DNA from: Flavobacteriales bacterium
GTDB taxonomy: Bacteria > Bacteroidota > Bacteroidia > Flavobacteriales_F > PHOS-HE28
DNA: 64,000 nt
Reading direction: 5' to 3'
NCBI GenBank assembly: GCA_023957375.1
Contig: JAMLHB010000001.1
Span: forward strand, 372,001-436,000
Below, in pieces: positions 40,198 through 49,877 of this stretch. The position numbers were made by a program, and so were the translations under genes. The notes below the pieces were generated by a model. That model had not been told where the DNA came from. It saw only the letters and a list, made by a program, of their open reading frames with translations, and did no database searches. Numbering within the stretch: position 1 is the stretch's first letter; each line of letters begins with the position of its first letter.

Positions 40198-41474
40198 GCG
40201 GAGCGGCTGGACCGACTTCCGGAGCGCACGGATTCCTCCGCTCCGTTACCACCCTGTTCAGCGGAACCGTGCTGGCCCAGGCCATCCCCTTCCTGCTGGC
40301 CCCTGTGATCGCGCGCCTGTACAACGCGGAACAGTTCGCCACCTTCGGCACGTTGATGGCCGTGTTCAACATTTTGAACGTGGTGGCCGCAGGCCGCTAT
40401 GACCAAGCCATTGTGTTGCCACGAGACCGGCAGCAAGCGGGTGACTTAATGAAAGGGGCCTTGGCCCTGGTGGCATGTACCACCGTGCTGGCTGCCGTCG
40501 TGCTCGGGCTGTTCAGTTCACGCCTGGAGCGCTCCACTTCGCTCGCCGACCTGCACCGCCTGGTATGGCCGTTGGTGGCGTTGACCTTCCTCGGTGGCAC
40601 CCAATTGGTGCTGCTGCAATGGCTGCTGCGCCACCGGGCCTTTCCGGTGATCGCCCGCCAGAAGGTGCTGCAGTCCGTCGCTGTTACCGGCCTCACGTTG
40701 CTGTTCGGATGGCTGGCATGGCGCAATGGGCTGGTTTCCGGTTACTTGCTTGGTTGGCTGGTGTATTGCGGAGCAACGCTGTGGGTGGTGGTGCGCCAAT
40801 TTCCTGTGGACAAAGGCTGGGACACCAAGCGTATCCGCAGTGCCTTGGGGACTTTTAGGGATTGGCCGCTGCACAATGCCTGGCCTGCCGTGCTCAATGC
40901 AGTTGCCTCCGGAATGGCCGTGATCTACATGGTAGCCTACTTCGATGTGCAGATAGTGGGGGAGCACAATTTTGCACGGCAATACCTGCTGGTGCCGATC
41001 AGCATGGTGAGCGTGGCCTTGGGCCAGGTGCTGTTTGAACGCACGGCCACCCGGTTCCGGGAACGCCAGTCCATCCGGACGGACTTGATGCGTGTTACTT
41101 GGGTGCTGATGGCCTTGGCCCTGGGGATCGCCTTGGTGGTCACCCTGTTCGGCGAATCCTTGTTCGCTTTGGTGCTTGGGGAGCGATGGCGCTATGCGGG
41201 CCATATCGCGGGCATCTTGATCTGGGGGTATTCCGCGCAATTGGTGGGGAGTCCGCTGGGCTCCCAATTGATCGCCATGGGCAAGGTGAAGCCGGCCATG
41301 TTGTTTCCAGTGTTCTATGCGCTGCTGCTGGCGTTCCTGCCGCTTTTCAAGCAGGTATCCGCCACGCATTTCATGGCATTGCTGAGCGCTACGGAAGTGT
41401 TGGCCTACGGGGGATATGCGGCATTGGTGTGGTTCCATGTAGGGAAGTATGAACGATCGCTTGCCACGGCCTGA
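40194..41474 (+). CDS. Oligosaccharide flippase (Wzx-like)
   Basis: The 426-residue membrane protein has about twelve helices. Its N-terminus SVTTLFSGTVLAQAIPFLL, then APVIARLYNAEQFATFG, is typical of polysaccharide transporters of the PST/Wzx group. It should flip undecaprenyl-linked repeat units across the inner membrane. It overlaps the preceding flippase fusion gene (ATGA), so two flippase-type proteins are made from one message. Confidence 0.88.
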   Translation: MSGAAGPTSGAHGFLRSVTTLFSGTVLAQAIPFLLAPVIARLYNAEQFATFGTLMAVFNILNVVAAGRYDQAIVLPRDRQQAGDLMKGALALVACTTVLAAVVLGLFSSRLERSTSLADLHRLVWPLVALTFLGGTQLVLLQWLLRHRAFPVIARQKVLQSVAVTGLTLLFGWLAWRNGLVSGYLLGWLVYCGATLWVVVRQFPVDKGWDTKRIRSALGTFRDWPLHNAWPAVLNAVASGMAVIYMVAYFDVQIVGEHNFARQYLLVPISMVSVALGQVLFERTATRFRERQSIRTDLMRVTWVLMALALGIALVVTLFGESLFALVLGERWRYAGHIAGILIWGYSAQLVGSPLGSQLIAMGKVKPAMLFPVFYALLLAFLPLFKQVSATHFMALLSATEVLAYGGYAALVWFHVGKYERSLATA

Positions 41475-42664
41475 TGGAAACTGCACTGAAACGTCATGGG
41501 GTTCTGGTCTTGCATTTGCTGATCATGGCCTTGTTGCTCATCGGCCTGGTCCAGCGTACCCAATTACATTTTCTTCCCCAGGTGTCCATCTACATTGGTG
41601 TGTTGCTGGCCGGATATGCCTTGTTGAACAGGCTGGTCCCGGGGTTCCGGCGCCCTGCTGCTCCGTCTTCCGCTTACACCTTGCTGTTCATCCGGGCCGT
41701 GCTGATCGCCCAAGTGGTACAGATGATCGCGCATTGGGCCTGGCTGGGCGGCATACCGCTGTGGGAGGCGCTGCACGAGCAGGATGATTTGCGCATTGTG
41801 GAGATCAGGCGTGCCGCAGGTGAGGGTGTTCCGTTGCTCCTGGATTATTTCTCGCATTTTCTGATCAAGGCGCTCGTACCGATGGCCCTGCTCCTTGCTT
41901 GGTCCACCAACCGGCGCTTGTTCTGGCTGCTGGCGGTCTGTGCCTCGGTGTATGCGGCTTCGCTTTTGGCAAAAAGTTTCTTCATCACGCTGTTCGTGCC
42001 GTTGTTGCTAGCCTTGCTGGTCACCCGCCAATGGAGGTATTCCGCAGTGCTTGTTTCACTGTTCCTGGTGGTTACGGTACTGCTGTCCACCGCCGCCAAC
42101 CCACAGAAGCTGCGGTCCCGGCCGGCCCCAGGCACCACCGGCCAGTCCGTGGCGGAAGATGCCGGGGTGAAGGAACACGGTTTCGTCTTGGATGCTCTGC
42201 TTGGCGTGGGCCGACGTGTGGTACTGATGCCCGGTTGGACCGTGGCGGAGTGGTTCACGCACATTCCTTCGGACATCCCGTATGCGAAGGGCGGGGCTGT
42301 AAGACCGTTGGCGGTGGCGCTGGGTGTGCCCTACACGGACTACACGGAAAAAGTGTATGATCTGGCCTACCCTGAAATGGCGGCCAAGCACGTGCCCGGC
42401 ACCATGGGCACGGCATCATTCATGTACGGCTATGCCAATTTCGGCACTTGGGGTCTGTTCGGTTCCGGCTTGATCACCGCGTGTGTCCTGCTCCTGATGC
42501 AACGCATCTACGGCACCCGCTGGAAGTGGGCATTGGCCTTGAACGCCTTCCCATTGCTAGCATTGAGCGGCAGTGCCTTGCCCACGGTGCTGCTTACCCA
42601 CGGTTGGGGTTTGACCATCTTGCTCTTCCTTTGGCTCCGGCCCGCACACGAGCCCGCCGCATGA
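41474..42664 (+). CDS. Putative O-antigen/EPS polymerase (Wzy-like membrane protein)
   Basis: The 396-residue protein has ten or more helices and a large extracytoplasmic loop (about 205-290, including GWTVAEWFTHIPSDI). This topology suits Wzy polymerases, which are too divergent for motif identification. A short segment before the last helices (GTMGTASFMYGYANFG) recalls the small polar loops of oligosaccharide polymerases. The assignment rests on topology and on position between a flippase and glycosyltransferases. Confidence 0.55.
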   Translation: METALKRHGVLVLHLLIMALLLIGLVQRTQLHFLPQVSIYIGVLLAGYALLNRLVPGFRRPAAPSSAYTLLFIRAVLIAQVVQMIAHWAWLGGIPLWEALHEQDDLRIVEIRRAAGEGVPLLLDYFSHFLIKALVPMALLLAWSTNRRLFWLLAVCASVYAASLLAKSFFITLFVPLLLALLVTRQWRYSAVLVSLFLVVTVLLSTAANPQKLRSRPAPGTTGQSVAEDAGVKEHGFVLDALLGVGRRVVLMPGWTVAEWFTHIPSDIPYAKGGAVRPLAVALGVPYTDYTEKVYDLAYPEMAAKHVPGTMGTASFMYGYANFGTWGLFGSGLITACVLLLMQRIYGTRWKWALALNAFPLLALSGSALPTVLLTHGWGLTILLFLWLRPAHEPAA

Positions 42665-43776
42665 CCCGCGTCTGCCACATCACCACCGTGCACGGCGCGT
42701 TCGACGACCGCATTTTTTTCAAGCAGTGCCGCTCGCTGGCAGCCGCAGGTTTCGATGTGCATCTGATCGCCCCCATCGACAGGGCGGTCACAGAAGATGG
42801 CGTTCATATTCGTCCGGTCCAGGTTCCCGCTTCACGGCTCATGCGCCCGATCGTAGGCGCATGGCGTGCCTTTCGGGAGGCACGAAAGCTCAAGGCCGCC
42901 ATCTATCAGGTCCACGATCCGGAGCTGCTGTGGATCGCCCTGCTGTTGAAACGCACCGGGGCCAAGGTGGTGTATGACATGCACGAGTCCATGCGGGGCC
43001 ATATCCTTACCAAGACTTGGCTCGGGCCCGCGTGGTTCCGCAAACTTGCTTCCCGCCTCTATGGCTGGTTCGAAGACCTTGCCATCCTCAAGCTGGACCG
43101 CGTGCTGGTGGTGGTGGACAGCATGCGCGAGGACATCGTGCGCCTGCATCCCGCACAGGCCCGCAAGGTGGAGGTGATCCGCAACCTGCCCGTGCTGGCC
43201 CTCATCGACCGGTCGTTGAAGACGGTAGGCCGGGATGAGCGCTTCACGCTGATCTACGTCGGCGGTCTTTCACGCATTCGGGGGATCAAGGAAGTGGTGA
43301 TGGCCCTGGAAGCGTTGCCCGACGTGCGGTTGAAGCTGTTGGGCCCGTGGGCCGATGAAACCTATCGAGCGGAGTGTGCGGCACTGCCCGCTTGGGCACA
43401 GGTGGATGACCTGGGCCAGGTGCGCATGGACGAAGTGTACGACCACGTGCGTGCCGCCGACCTCGGCGTGTGCCTGCTGTACCCCGTACACAACTACATG
43501 ATCAGCCTGCCCATCAAGACCTTCGAGTACATGGCCTGCGGCCTGCCCATGCTGGTAAGCGACTTTCCCTTCTGGCGGCGGACTTTCGGGCCGTTCGCCT
43601 GGTTCGCCGATGCGCAAGATCCGGCGAGCATCACCAATGCCGTCCGCACGGCGCAGGCCGATACAGGAAGCCGCCGGGAAAGGGCGCTTGCGGGCCGCAG
43701 GGAAGTGGAGCAGCACTACAGCTGGGAAAGTGAAAGCAAGCGATTGGTCGATCTTTACCGCCAACTGGAACGATGA
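42661..43776 (+). CDS. GT4 family glycosyltransferase
   Basis: The 371-residue GT-B enzyme begins MTRVCHITTVHGAFDDRIFF. It has the acceptor half motif YQVHDPELLWIALLL and the nucleotide-sugar half with FTLIYVGGLSRIRGIKEVV, LKLLGPW and the EX7E-like region around SLPIKTFEYMACGLPMLVS. It should add a sugar from a nucleotide donor to the lipid-linked unit at the cytoplasmic face. Its start and stop overlap both neighbours. Confidence 0.9.
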   Translation: MTRVCHITTVHGAFDDRIFFKQCRSLAAAGFDVHLIAPIDRAVTEDGVHIRPVQVPASRLMRPIVGAWRAFREARKLKAAIYQVHDPELLWIALLLKRTGAKVVYDMHESMRGHILTKTWLGPAWFRKLASRLYGWFEDLAILKLDRVLVVVDSMREDIVRLHPAQARKVEVIRNLPVLALIDRSLKTVGRDERFTLIYVGGLSRIRGIKEVVMALEALPDVRLKLLGPWADETYRAECAALPAWAQVDDLGQVRMDEVYDHVRAADLGVCLLYPVHNYMISLPIKTFEYMACGLPMLVSDFPFWRRTFGPFAWFADAQDPASITNAVRTAQADTGSRRERALAGRREVEQHYSWESESKRLVDLYRQLER

Positions 43777-44732
43777 CCATTGCACCGATCACCGGCGATA
43801 TCGCGGCCGCGTTGGGGATCACGCCTGCGGAACTGCCCCTGTTCCTGCGCGACGAATGGGCGGGCATTGTAGGTGCAGGCATGGAGCGGCTGGGCATCTT
43901 CAACAAGGACGGCAAAGCCGTGGCCGCATTCCACCTGCACCGCACGCGCCGTTCGGGCTTGCGGCTGATCTCCCATCCGGCGCACACCCAGAACTGCGGC
44001 CTGTGGCGCAAACGCTTGGCCAGCAACCCTGCCAAGGCAGTAGGTGAGGCCAAGAAGCTGCACGGCCTGCTGGCCGACCACCTGTTGGCCCAGGACGGCA
44101 TGATCCACCTGGCCTTCCCGCCGGAAGAGACAGACTTGCAACCGTGGGCGTGGAAGGGCTTCAAGGTAGTGGCGCAGTGGACCTACCGGATCGATCTGGC
44201 ACAAGGCATGGAAGCGGTCCGCGCCGGCTATGAGGCGGAACAGCGCAACGCGATCAAGAAGAGCCGGGCAGGGAGCGCCGATACGGTGCGGACGGACGAC
44301 CCGGAGCGGGTCCTGCGCATGGTCCGGAGCGCGTTCCAGCGAAAAGGCAAAGGGCTGGACGAGGGCGTGGCCATGGGCCTGTTGAAGGCGTTCCTGAAGC
44401 CGGGCACGGGTGCTGCCTTCATCACCGTGGAGGGCGGGCACGATACGGCCGCCGCGTTCACCGCTTCATCCGCCGGGGTGGCCTACTACCTGCTCGGCGG
44501 GGTGGATAAGGTCCATGCCAGCGCGGGTGCGGGCGCCATGGCCGTGGATGCCGCAATTGCTGAGGCCAAGGCTTCCGGGCAGCACATCTTCGATTTCGAG
44601 GGCAGCATGATCCCCGAGGTGGAGCGTTACTTCCGTGCGTTCGGCGGCACGCCCACGCCCTATTTCACCGTGAACCGCGCTCCGTTCCTCACGGAGGTGG
44701 CGCTGAAGAAAAAGCTTCGCCATCTCTTCTGA
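43773..44732 (+). CDS. FemAB/GNAT-fold acyl- or aminoacyltransferase-like protein
   Basis: The 319-residue protein matches the FemAB-type double GNAT fold seen in polysaccharide loci. It has YEAEQRNAIKKSRAG, then a conserved C-terminal stretch HIFDFEGSMIPEVERYFRAF and GGTPTPYFTVNR. Such proteins transfer acyl or aminoacyl groups to sugars or lipid-linked precursors. The donor cannot be predicted. It overlaps the preceding GT4 gene by four bases. Confidence 0.7.
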   Translation: MTIAPITGDIAAALGITPAELPLFLRDEWAGIVGAGMERLGIFNKDGKAVAAFHLHRTRRSGLRLISHPAHTQNCGLWRKRLASNPAKAVGEAKKLHGLLADHLLAQDGMIHLAFPPEETDLQPWAWKGFKVVAQWTYRIDLAQGMEAVRAGYEAEQRNAIKKSRAGSADTVRTDDPERVLRMVRSAFQRKGKGLDEGVAMGLLKAFLKPGTGAAFITVEGGHDTAAAFTASSAGVAYYLLGGVDKVHASAGAGAMAVDAAIAEAKASGQHIFDFEGSMIPEVERYFRAFGGTPTPYFTVNRAPFLTEVALKKKLRHLF

Positions 44733-44735
44733 TCC

Positions 44736-45572
44736 ATGCAGGTGATCCTCAGCCACGACGTGGACCACATCACCGTGTGGGAGCATTGGAAGGACCCGAT
44801 CATCCCCAAATTCCTGGTGCGCAACCATCTGGAGCACGTGCTGGGCAAGATCTCCTTGCGCGAACTGGGTCACCGCTATGCCGATCTGGTGCGCAACCGT
44901 TGGGAGCGCATCGAGGAGGTGATGGACCTGCATGAGTTCCACGGCATCCGTTCCTGTTTCTTCTTCGGCATGGCCAATGGTGTGGGACTTTCCTATCCGT
45001 TGCGGCATGCGGAAAAGCACGTGCCCCGTGTGATTGCACGCGGCTTCGAAGCCGGTGTGCATGGGATCGCCTACACCGATGAAGCCGCGATGCGGGAGGA
45101 GCACCGCCGCTTTGCACAGATCAGCGGGCGTAGTGACTTTGGCATTCGCATGCACTACCTGCGGCAGGATGACAGCACGTTCCGCAAACTGGCCGCCACC
45201 GGCTACCGTTTCGATGCCACCATCCAGGGAGTGCGCGACCCGTACCGGTTGCACGGCATGTGGGAGTTTCCGTTACTGCTGATGGACGGATGGGCCCTGG
45301 ACGGTACCAAGCGCTACCAAAGCCGCGACCTGGAAGGCGCCAAGCGCTTCACCATTGGCAAGCTGGAAGAAGCGGAGCGGGCAGGCCTGCAGTACACCAG
45401 CATCCTTTTCCACGACCGCTACTACAGCCCGGCGTTCGCCACGTGGAAGGCGTGGTATGAGTGGTTGCTGGTGCTTTTGAAGGAGCGGGGCCACGGGTTC
45501 ATCACCCATGCCGAAGCCTTGCGCGAACTGGAAGCGGCCGAGGCAACCACCCACAAAGGGCCTGCCGCATGA
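44736..45572 (+). CDS. Polysaccharide deacetylase-like (NodB fold) protein
   Basis: The 278-residue protein begins with VILSHDVDHITVWEHW, the Asp-rich first metal motif of the NodB family. It later has FEAGVHGIAYTDEA, the likely second motif with its histidine, and TSILFHDRYYS near the C-terminus. It may remove an N-acetyl group from the polysaccharide or its precursor. No signal peptide is seen, so it would act in the cytoplasm on lipid-linked sugars. Confidence 0.75.
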   Translation: MQVILSHDVDHITVWEHWKDPIIPKFLVRNHLEHVLGKISLRELGHRYADLVRNRWERIEEVMDLHEFHGIRSCFFFGMANGVGLSYPLRHAEKHVPRVIARGFEAGVHGIAYTDEAAMREEHRRFAQISGRSDFGIRMHYLRQDDSTFRKLAATGYRFDATIQGVRDPYRLHGMWEFPLLLMDGWALDGTKRYQSRDLEGAKRFTIGKLEEAERAGLQYTSILFHDRYYSPAFATWKAWYEWLLVLLKERGHGFITHAEALRELEAAEATTHKGPAA

Positions 45573-46798
45573 GGATCATCTTCCTCACCCAGTACTTCCC
45601 GCCCGAGACCGGCGCACCCCAGAACCGCTTGTTCGCCACGGCCAAGGCTTTGCAGGCGAATGGGGCGGAGGTCACCGTGCTCACCGCCATGCCCAACTAC
45701 CCGGACATGCGGATCCACGCCACCTACCGGGGCAGGCTTCACGTCCGTGAAGTGATGGACGGGCTGCTTGTTCACCGCGCTTGGCTGTTCGTGTCCACCG
45801 GCAAAGGCATCGTTGCGCGCCTGTGCAACTACTTTTCCTTTGTGTTCACGGCGTTGGTGGTGGGCCTCTTCAAGCTGAAGAAAGCGGACGTGCTATTGGT
45901 GGAATCGCCGCCGCTGTTCCTCGGCATCACCGCCATGCTGCTGGCCCGGCTGAAAGGGGCGAAGCTTGTGTTCAACGTCAGCGACCTGTGGCCGGAAAGC
46001 GCGGTGCAACTGGGTTTGGTGACGAACAGGGCCATGATCGGCGCCAGCACCTGGCTGGAGGAGCGCTGCTACCGGAACGCTGCGCTGATCACGGGCCAAA
46101 CGCAGGGCATTGTGAAGAACATCCGTGGCCGCTTCCCGCATAAGAAGGTGCTTTGGGTGCCCAACGGCGTGGACTTCGCGGCGCTGGCGGAAGCGGGGGA
46201 GGTGCCCGCATCGGACATCCGCACCCGCTTGGGCATCCGGCCCGATGACCTCTTGCTGGCCTACGCCGGCATATTGGGCCATGCACAAGGCTTGCACGTG
46301 GTGCTGGAGGCGGCGGCCCTGCTGCGAGATCGGGCGGACATCCATTTTATCCTGATGGGCGATGGCCCGGAGAAGGAGCGGCTGCTTGAACTGAAACAGA
46401 AACTTGGGGCCATCAACGTGCATTTCGTGGACCGCATGCCGCGCCGCGAGCTGCTGGCCCTGATGCGTTCCACCGATGCCGTGGTGGTGCCGCTATTGCG
46501 CAACGATCTGTTCAAGGGTGCCATTCCCAGCAAGATCTTCGAAGCCTTGGCCCTGCGCAAACCGGTGCTGCTGGGCGTGGACGGCGAAGCGCGCGAACTG
46601 TTCATTGAACAGGGCAGGGCAGGGCTTTACTTCGAACCGGAATCCGCGCCGGATCTGGCCCGCGTGGCCGCGCAATATGCCGGCGACCGTGCGTTGGTGC
46701 TGGAACAGGGTGCCCATGGCGAGCGCTACGTGAAGGAACACTTTGACCGGCAGGTGATCAGCAAGAAACTGTGGGATGCAATTCAGCGACTGGCATAA
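45569..46798 (+). CDS. GT4 family glycosyltransferase (WbuB-like)
   Basis: The 409-residue enzyme begins MRIIFLTQYFPPETGAPQNR, the N-terminus typical of WbuB and colanic-acid-type GT4 enzymes. It has ESPPLFLGITAMLLARLKGA, FNVSDLWPESAVQLG, VPNGVDF and the donor-site region IPSKIFEALALRKPVLLG. WbuB enzymes transfer N-acetyl-fucosamine-type sugars, but the donor here is only inferred. It overlaps the ligase-like gene by 23 bases. Confidence 0.92.
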   Translation: MRIIFLTQYFPPETGAPQNRLFATAKALQANGAEVTVLTAMPNYPDMRIHATYRGRLHVREVMDGLLVHRAWLFVSTGKGIVARLCNYFSFVFTALVVGLFKLKKADVLLVESPPLFLGITAMLLARLKGAKLVFNVSDLWPESAVQLGLVTNRAMIGASTWLEERCYRNAALITGQTQGIVKNIRGRFPHKKVLWVPNGVDFAALAEAGEVPASDIRTRLGIRPDDLLLAYAGILGHAQGLHVVLEAAALLRDRADIHFILMGDGPEKERLLELKQKLGAINVHFVDRMPRRELLALMRSTDAVVVPLLRNDLFKGAIPSKIFEALALRKPVLLGVDGEARELFIEQGRAGLYFEPESAPDLARVAAQYAGDRALVLEQGAHGERYVKEHFDRQVISKKLWDAIQRLA

Positions 46799-48047
46799 GG
46801 CTTCCACGTGGCAGGAGCGCAGCGCCTTGTTGGGCCGCTGCGCCCTGTTGCTGGCGATTGCCGCGCTTCCCGTCCATGGCCCCTTGGTGCCAATCCCCTT
46901 GGCGCTGGGCATTGTGCTGTTGCTGCCGCAGGTGCTGGCCTTCGGAAGCGTGAAGGACAAAGGTTTGCTGCTGCTCCCGGTGGTGTTCTACCTGCTGCAC
47001 GTACTGGGCATGGCCTGGACCACGGACGTAGCCTTCGGCCTGTTCGATCTGGAAGTAAAGCTGAGTTTGTTGCTGGTGCCGCTGTTGGCGGCTGGCATGC
47101 GGTCGGCTGTGGGTAGGGACATGCTCCGGTCGGCCATGACGGCGCTCTCCGTCGGCCTGCTGGTGGCCATGGTGATCAGCGCATGGACCGCTTCAACCTG
47201 TTACAGCGAACATGGCTGGAAGGAGTGCTTTACGCAGAGCTACTTGTCCACGCTGGTGCATCCGAGCTACATGGCCTGGTTTGCTTGCTGGGCGTTGTTT
47301 TATTGGGGAAGTGAACTGGTCACGGGAAAGGTGACAGGCCTATGGATGCGTTCTGCCTGTATCCTTTTCCTGGTGCTCTTGATTGTGTACGTGGTGATGC
47401 TGGCAAGCAAGAGCGGATTGATCGGGCTGGCCATCGTGTTGTTCCTGCTCGTTACCGCCTCGTTACGAATCGTTCCGAAACAGCGGAGGTGGTTGCTCAT
47501 TCCAAGCTTGGTCATCCTTCTGGGTGTGCCTGGAAGCATGTTTTCACGGGTGCTGTCGGTGCGAGTGAATGAGGCCATACAGGCCATTGAACGTCTGTTG
47601 GGTAAGGATTCCTCATACTTGGCTGCGGAAAGTAGTTCGGATGAACGATTGGTAGCCTGGTCGTGCAGTGTGCATTGCATGGCCATGTCACCCTGGGGCG
47701 CAGGCACCGGGGACATCAAGCATGCGCTGTTGGCCTGTTACCAGGAGAAAGGCGCCACGGCAGCCATTCAGCACAAGTTGAACAGTCACTCACAGGTGTT
47801 GCAAAGCGGTGTGGCGCTGGGCTGGCCCGGCCTGCTGCTGGTGTGCGCAATGATGGTGGCACCCTTGGTGATCGGGATCCGGCGGAAAGATCCATTCATA
47901 GCGATCTTCGCCTTGCTTTACATCATCAATGGGGCCATTGAATCCGTGCTGGAAGTGCAAGCCGGGGTGGTGTTCTTCATCCTCTTTTTTGTCCTGCTGA
48001 TCTGCCGCAGCCCGGAACCTGCGGCCAACACTGAACAACGACCATGA
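46776..48047 (+). CDS. O-antigen ligase/polymerase family membrane protein (Wzy_C)
   Basis: The 423-residue protein has ten to twelve helices. A large periplasmic loop (about 285-350) contains HPWGAGTGDIKHALLACYQE-like sequence with NSHSQVLQSGVALGWPGLL, matching the O-antigen ligase domain in which the H near NSH is conserved. It could be the polymerase or the ligase of this locus; the gene at 41.5 kb is the other candidate. Confidence 0.82.
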   Translation: MQFSDWHKASTWQERSALLGRCALLLAIAALPVHGPLVPIPLALGIVLLLPQVLAFGSVKDKGLLLLPVVFYLLHVLGMAWTTDVAFGLFDLEVKLSLLLVPLLAAGMRSAVGRDMLRSAMTALSVGLLVAMVISAWTASTCYSEHGWKECFTQSYLSTLVHPSYMAWFACWALFYWGSELVTGKVTGLWMRSACILFLVLLIVYVVMLASKSGLIGLAIVLFLLVTASLRIVPKQRRWLLIPSLVILLGVPGSMFSRVLSVRVNEAIQAIERLLGKDSSYLAAESSSDERLVAWSCSVHCMAMSPWGAGTGDIKHALLACYQEKGATAAIQHKLNSHSQVLQSGVALGWPGLLLVCAMMVAPLVIGIRRKDPFIAIFALLYIINGAIESVLEVQAGVVFFILFFVLLICRSPEPAANTEQRP

Positions 48048-49270
48048 TCCCCTTTTCGCCTCCACGCATCGACGAGAAGACCATCCAGGCCGTCACGGAT
48101 GCCCTGCGCAGCGGCTGGATCACCACCGGCCCGCGCACCAAGGAGTTCGAGAAGCGCATCGCCGCGTACTGCGGCGTGCAGCGCGCCATCGCCCTGAACA
48201 GCTGGACCAATGCGGCGGAGCTTGCCTTGCGCTGGTACGGCATCGGCCCGGGCGATGAAGTGATCGTGCCCGCCTACACCTATTGCGCCACGGCGAACAT
48301 CGTGAAGCACGTGGGCGCCAAACCCGTGCTGGTGGATGTGCTGGATGATTTCACCATCAACCCCGAGGCCGTGCGCCAGGCCATGAACCCGCGCACCAAG
48401 GCCATCATTCCCGTGGACATCGGCGGCTTGCCCGCGCGGGTGGCGGAGATCGTGAAGGTGGCCGAGGACAGCTGCGCCTGGTTCAGTCCGGCCGTGAACC
48501 TGCGCGTGGGCGGCTCCAACCCGCAGATGCGGCTGGGACGCGCACTGGTGCTCAGCGATGCCGCGCACTCCTTCGGCGCGCGCATCGGCGGAAAGTCCAT
48601 CGGGCCACAGGCGGACATCACCGGCTTCAGTTTCCATGCCGTGAAAAACCTCACTACCGCCGAGGGTGGCGCATTAACCTTCAACCTGCCCGCGCCCTTC
48701 GACACGGAGGAGATCTACCGCTGGTTCAACACCATGAGCCTGCACGGGCAGAACAAGGACGCCTTAGCCAAGACCAAGCCCGGCGCGTGGCGCTACGACG
48801 TGGAAGCTCCCGGTTGGAAATGCAACATGACCGACCTGCAAGCGGCCATCGGCCTAGTGGAGCTGGAGCGCTACGACAGCGACACCCTGCCGCGCCGCAA
48901 GGCCATCTGCGAGCGCTACCACGCGGGCTTTGCGCAGGAAGCGGCCATCGACCGGCCCTTGCTCAAGGATGCCAACCGCGAAGGCAGCTACCACTTGTAC
49001 ATGCTGCGCGTGTCCAAGGCCACCGAAGAACAACGCGATGCCATCATCGCCGCCATCTCGGCCAAGGAGGTGAGCGTGAACGTGCATTTTATCCCGCTGC
49101 CGTTGCTGAGCCACTACCGCAACACCGGCTACCGGATGGAGGATTACCCCAATGCCTACAAGCACTACAGCGGGGAGATCAGCCTGCCGGTGTACTACGA
49201 CCTGACGGACGATCAGGTGGACACCGTGATCGCCGTGGTGAAGGAGGCCGTTCACGCGGTGATGGGCTGA
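48044..49270 (+). CDS. DegT/DnrJ/EryC1-family sugar aminotransferase
   Basis: The 408-residue PLP enzyme has the cofactor lysine Lys201 in FSFHAVKNLTTAEGG and the N-terminal pattern RSGWITTGPRTKEFEKR. It transfers an amino group from glutamate to a nucleotide 4-keto sugar, making a 4-amino sugar. A loop of about 25 residues (around 143-166) separates the helix from VLSDAAHSFGA, a variant I recall in some Bacteroidota homologues. Its substrate could come from the CapD-like dehydratase at 56-58 kb. Confidence 0.93.
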   Translation: MIPFSPPRIDEKTIQAVTDALRSGWITTGPRTKEFEKRIAAYCGVQRAIALNSWTNAAELALRWYGIGPGDEVIVPAYTYCATANIVKHVGAKPVLVDVLDDFTINPEAVRQAMNPRTKAIIPVDIGGLPARVAEIVKVAEDSCAWFSPAVNLRVGGSNPQMRLGRALVLSDAAHSFGARIGGKSIGPQADITGFSFHAVKNLTTAEGGALTFNLPAPFDTEEIYRWFNTMSLHGQNKDALAKTKPGAWRYDVEAPGWKCNMTDLQAAIGLVELERYDSDTLPRRKAICERYHAGFAQEAAIDRPLLKDANREGSYHLYMLRVSKATEEQRDAIIAAISAKEVSVNVHFIPLPLLSHYRNTGYRMEDYPNAYKHYSGEISLPVYYDLTDDQVDTVIAVVKEAVHAVMG

Positions 49271-49273
49271 GGC

Positions 49274-49870
49274 ATGCTGAAGCGCGCCTTCGACATGGCC
49301 TTTTCGCTGGTGCTGCTGGTGTTGCTGCTGCCGCTGCTGCTGGTGTTTGCCCTGGCGGTGGCGCTCACCTCACCGGGGGGTGCCTTTTTCCGGCAGGTGC
49401 GCGTGGGACGTGGCGGACGCGAGTTCCGCCTGCTGAAGTTCCGCAGCATGCGGCCGGGCAGCGAGGCCAAGGGCCAGCTCACCATCGGCGGGCGCGATCC
49501 CCGCATCACTGCCGTAGGCTATATCCTGCGCAAGACCAAACTGGACGAACTGCCCCAATTGTGGAACGTGCTGCTCGGTGACATGAGCGTGGTGGGCCCA
49601 CGGCCGGAAGTGCCCAAATACGTGGCCTTGTACACGGAGGAACAGCGGCATGTGCTGAACGTGCGGCCCGGCATCACCGGCATGGCCAGCATAGACTACA
49701 TCGATGAGAACGAGCTGCTCGCCCGTACCTCCGATCCCGAACAGGCCTACATCAACGAAGTGATGCCCGCCAAGCTCGCGCTGGACCTGCGGTACGTGCG
49801 GGAACGGAATTTCCTGCTGGACCTGCGGATCATTCTGGCCACGGTGAGAAAGGTGTTCGGCGGGTGGTGA
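49274..49870 (+). CDS. Initiating phosphosugar transferase (PglC/WcaJ-type monotopic PGT)
   Basis: The 198-residue enzyme has an N-terminal re-entrant hydrophobic helix, FSLVLLVLLLPLLLVFAL. The catalytic region follows: LLKFRSMRPGSE, the Asp-Glu pair in KLDELPQLWNVLLGDMS, VGPRPEVP and RPGITGMA. It transfers a phosphosugar to undecaprenyl phosphate and so starts each repeat unit. The small size matches PglC rather than the multi-pass WbaP type. It closes the operon, three bases after the aminotransferase gene. Confidence 0.93.
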   Translation: MLKRAFDMAFSLVLLVLLLPLLLVFALAVALTSPGGAFFRQVRVGRGGREFRLLKFRSMRPGSEAKGQLTIGGRDPRITAVGYILRKTKLDELPQLWNVLLGDMSVVGPRPEVPKYVALYTEEQRHVLNVRPGITGMASIDYIDENELLARTSDPEQAYINEVMPAKLALDLRYVRERNFLLDLRIILATVRKVFGGW

Positions 49871-49877
49871 ACCCGTA

